From assembly GCA_920105805.1 (NCBI GenBank), contig CAKKTI010000073.1, forward strand, positions 6,539 through 70,538: a stretch of DNA of 64,000 nt. Reading direction: 5' to 3'. A program made the position numbers and the translations under genes. Position 1 is the first letter of the stretch, and the number at the start of each line of letters is the position of its first letter. The notes below the pieces were generated by a model. That model was not told where the DNA came from. It saw only the letters and a program-made list of their open reading frames with translations, and ran no database searches. Shown piece by piece: positions 61,567-64,000 of this stretch. The stretch comes from Condylostoma magnum. Its lineage: Eukaryota; Ciliophora; Heterotrichea; Heterotrichida; Condylostomatidae.

Positions 61567-64000
61567 TCATCTTCTAGCCCTTCCTCCTCCCACTCCTCTG
61601 GGCATTTTCTCTCTTCCAAGAGCCTGATTGCTCCTAGTATTTGGAACTGGATTAACAACACCCGTGTTTGCATTCAGAGTTTACTCGATTATAATAATCA
61701 GTTCCTTTACGTATTAAAGATTTATTGTTGAAGGCATCTCCTGATAAATATTTTAGATTTTATCAGGCTCACAATCCCATAAATCTTAATGTTTTATATA
61801 GTCTTTAAGCTAATCCTCAGCTAAAGCATTTCTATTATAATATCTTACCATTGATCTTTTGACTGCTTCTGATAGCTGTTAAAGACTTGGATATGCTTAC
61901 TCATCGTTTTTGACTTTCAGACAGAATTATTTTGTAGTGCTAATTCTATTTCCCAGAATCTTTTTCTATTCAACGATTTGATTAGAATGCAAAAAGATAT
62001 CAGCATAAACTATCTCAATAGTAAGAAATAGCTCAGTCAAATAGGTAACTGATACTTTAACCAGAATCTCAAATTCTTCTATAATTTGGCTTTAATATTG
62101 ACTCTTAAGCTCAATTTAATCGTATATTTAAGCACCAGTCAACTGTTTTGAGGAAGCAATTCGTTTTATATTCTATTCGATTAGTTTATAGAATTAATAG
62201 ATATTAGTATTAAATTCCTCTTAAGCTTTATCCTTAATTTGCTATATTTAAGCCAAAAAGATATCCTTTTATCCCTTTTGTTATAATATGAGTTCATCTA
62301 GCTCCAATAAAAAGAATCTCTGATCTTAGTTTTAATTGAACTCAAAGGATGTAATTTTATAGTCAATAAACTTTATATTTTTCAGTTATTTCATTAATTT
62401 ATCTTATAGGCCTTCAAAATCATAAAAGATTTCTTTACCTAGGCCAGGTTCACAGCTATTTATTGAATATTTTCCAATAAGTCCTTCATCTACAATATCT
62501 TTAGGAAAGAAGCTTCTCTTCTCCAGCTGATCTATCAAATATAGGGACTTATCAAGATTATATATATTATCATTGCATTTCTCGTAATGTTCATGCAATT
62601 ACTCTAAGAGTCGATTATGAGACAATATAATTTCTTCTAGTAACGCTCCAATATATAAGCCTGGCATCTTTCTATCTGGTATAAAGTTAGACAATGGTTA
62701 ACTAGACTTGAAATTGACCTTTTTAATCACTGTATCTTTATAATTCACATCCGTAATTTCTAACTCTTTCACGCTTTATTTAAATAGGGAGTAAAAGTAC
62801 TTGAGTTGACTATTATTTTCTATCTTGTCTCTCAATGAAATCTCACTAGCTTCTTGTACGCTTATATTATTTCTTAAATCTTATTGTAGAAGATGTATAA
62901 ACATTACTATGCCTCTTATACACGAAGCTCGCATTATTTAGTTTTCTTTGCTTATAAAGAACTCGATGTACGGATATTTTGTTTAAAGTTCCAAGTCCCT
63001 AAATCTCAATTTCAAGTCGTAAAAGTCAGGTTGAGTTTTTATATAAAAGAGATTAAAGAGATAGGGATACTCATCTGAAGGATTGTCATCTAACAAAAGT
63101 GTGAAAGTGTCGTTTTATGAGGCATACGCCTTATATTGCTTCACTATGTCGTATCAATTACTTTTAATAGGGTTGACTATATCGCGCATAAAGTTAAGTT
63201 CAGCGTTCTATCTCATTATAGCTGTTTTTAATTTTAGTCTATTAGATTAATCTTAGATGTAATGGGGCAATTGATTAAATGTGTGATACATAAGCAATAT
63301 AAGATCTTTTTCATAGTAATTTGAAAGCAACTCATATATATCTTTAATTCGCGTTTAATAGTCTTCAAGATAGTCTAATAACTCATTTGAATTGTCATCT
63401 CTTATTTCTTATGATTCTATGAACATTTAAAAGGTATTGTTTAGTATGTAATTTAATATGTAATAGGAAACATTGTCAAGATTTCTTATATCGCATGTTT
63501 CGACTTAACATATATATTAATAGCCTGGTTCTTAGTGATTCTCTAAATAGTCATTTATTTTTTATTACATTAGCTTGATCTAATCTTCTTAGGATAGTAT
63601 TTCATAGTTTTCGTTAGCTTATCGAACGATGTTTTCCTCGTATTGGAATTAATTTTCATTGTTTTCGTATATATCATCATAATACTCCATGTTATCTTGA
63701 TAATCGTCCTATTACTGTTGTTACTCTTCTATATCCTATACTTACTCTTCTATTTCATTTTACTCTTCTATGTCCTATACTTACTCTTCTATATCCTATA
63801 CTTAGTCTTCTATTTCATTTTACTCTTCTATGTCTTATGCTTCATCTTCTATGTCCTATACTTAGTCTTCTATAATATCCTATACTTACTCTTCTATATC
63901 CTATACTTAGTCTTCTATTTCATTTTACTCTTCTATGTCTTATGCTTCATCTTCTATGTCCTATACTTAGTCTTCTATAATATCCTATACTTACTCTTCT
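61567..64000 (-). CDS. Large protein of unknown function, C-terminal 810 residues (5' cut)
   Basis: The frame is open from the window edge to TGA 61567. It starts inside an acidic repeat (EEQVQDI/EDQVQDIEDEAQDI), then a long mostly helical region: VSYYILNYILNNTFQMFIES, FISKENQIMRASCIRGIVMF and PDRKMPGLYIGALLEEIILS. A later helical block has LAEDQLKDYIKHQDLWDCEP. The end is Gly/Arg-rich (GREKMPRGVGGGRARR), reminiscent of an RGG-type tail. The helical part vaguely recalls the C-terminal region of RNF213-type giant ubiquitin ligases, but I cannot confirm that. A Cys pair (CQVETCDIRNL) could be part of a zinc site. Confidence 0.7.
63720..64000 (-). repeat. Coding minisatellite with 105-base higher-order period
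   Basis: Units of about 21-27 bases (ACTCTTCTATATCCTATACTT and variants on the plus strand) are arranged in a 105-base higher-order unit starting at 63783, 63888 and 63993. The array runs off the window edge. The period is 35 codons, so the frame is kept. It encodes acidic Gln-containing repeats of the form EEQVQDI, with Gln coded by TAA and TAG. Confidence 0.85.

Overview
The window reads as somatic (macronuclear-type) DNA of a ciliate whose nuclear code has no dedicated stop codon. TAA and TAG are read in frame as Gln and TGA as Trp in almost every gene, yet each of the three also ends genes. The clearest case is the ribosomal protein uS8 gene (42559-42951): TAA sits at two conserved Gln positions, TAG is read once inside the gene, and a TAG ends the protein at its universal C-terminus. 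This matches the Condylostoma nuclear code (NCBI table 28) better than the karyorelict code (table 27, TGA-only stop), because TGA-only termination would make several neighbouring genes overlap. A Condylostoma-like heterotrich is the best guess; the species cannot be named from the sequence. All gene ends here are inferences from protein family, neighbour position and reading-frame quality.

Packing is extreme and I needed no frame-shifting intron anywhere. Introns of 15 nt, typical of heterotrichs, would keep the frame and could be hidden. Tandem genes lie 1-13 nt apart, two head-to-head pairs have ATGs 11-15 nt apart, and tail-to-tail pairs are 3-12 nt apart or share a TTAA.

Layout. 1-15667, all +: a beta-helix/Cys-rich/multi-TM surface protein (5' cut), a MORN-repeat membrane protein, a C2 protein, a mitochondrial carrier, a multi-TM RING protein, a large receptor with a periplasmic-binding-like ectodomain and TM bundle, and a cNMP-binding protein. 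15745-22286, -: a conserved unknown, a CDF zinc transporter, and a 938-residue protein with FxP motifs. 22528-29277: a PH-domain kinase, a myristoyl/palmitoyl kinase with EF hand, an unknown, a TMEM135-like protein and a small unknown. 29293-33825: an EH-domain endocytic adaptor, a small basic protein, an RRM/RS protein and an IQ-motif protein. 33822-37628, -: an AMPK/SNF1-like kinase, a wax-ester synthase/DGAT and an LRR protein. 37709-42951: an unknown, COQ4, a helical protein, a RING protein, a SWEET sugar transporter and uS8. 42959-47630: a RAE1/GLE2 WD40 protein, a small TM protein, a KA1-type kinase interrupted by a 100-N gap, a calponin-homology protein and a Spinster-type MFS transporter. 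47658-61247, -: one 13.6 kb frame for a giant Cys-rich surface protein. 61567-64000, -: the 3' part of a large protein with an acidic minisatellite.

The content is typical of a free-living ciliate: many kinases, Ca2+-linked modules, very large Cys-rich surface proteins and coiled-coil/ciliary-type unknowns. I saw no transposon, viral fossil, CRISPR array, rRNA or tRNA.
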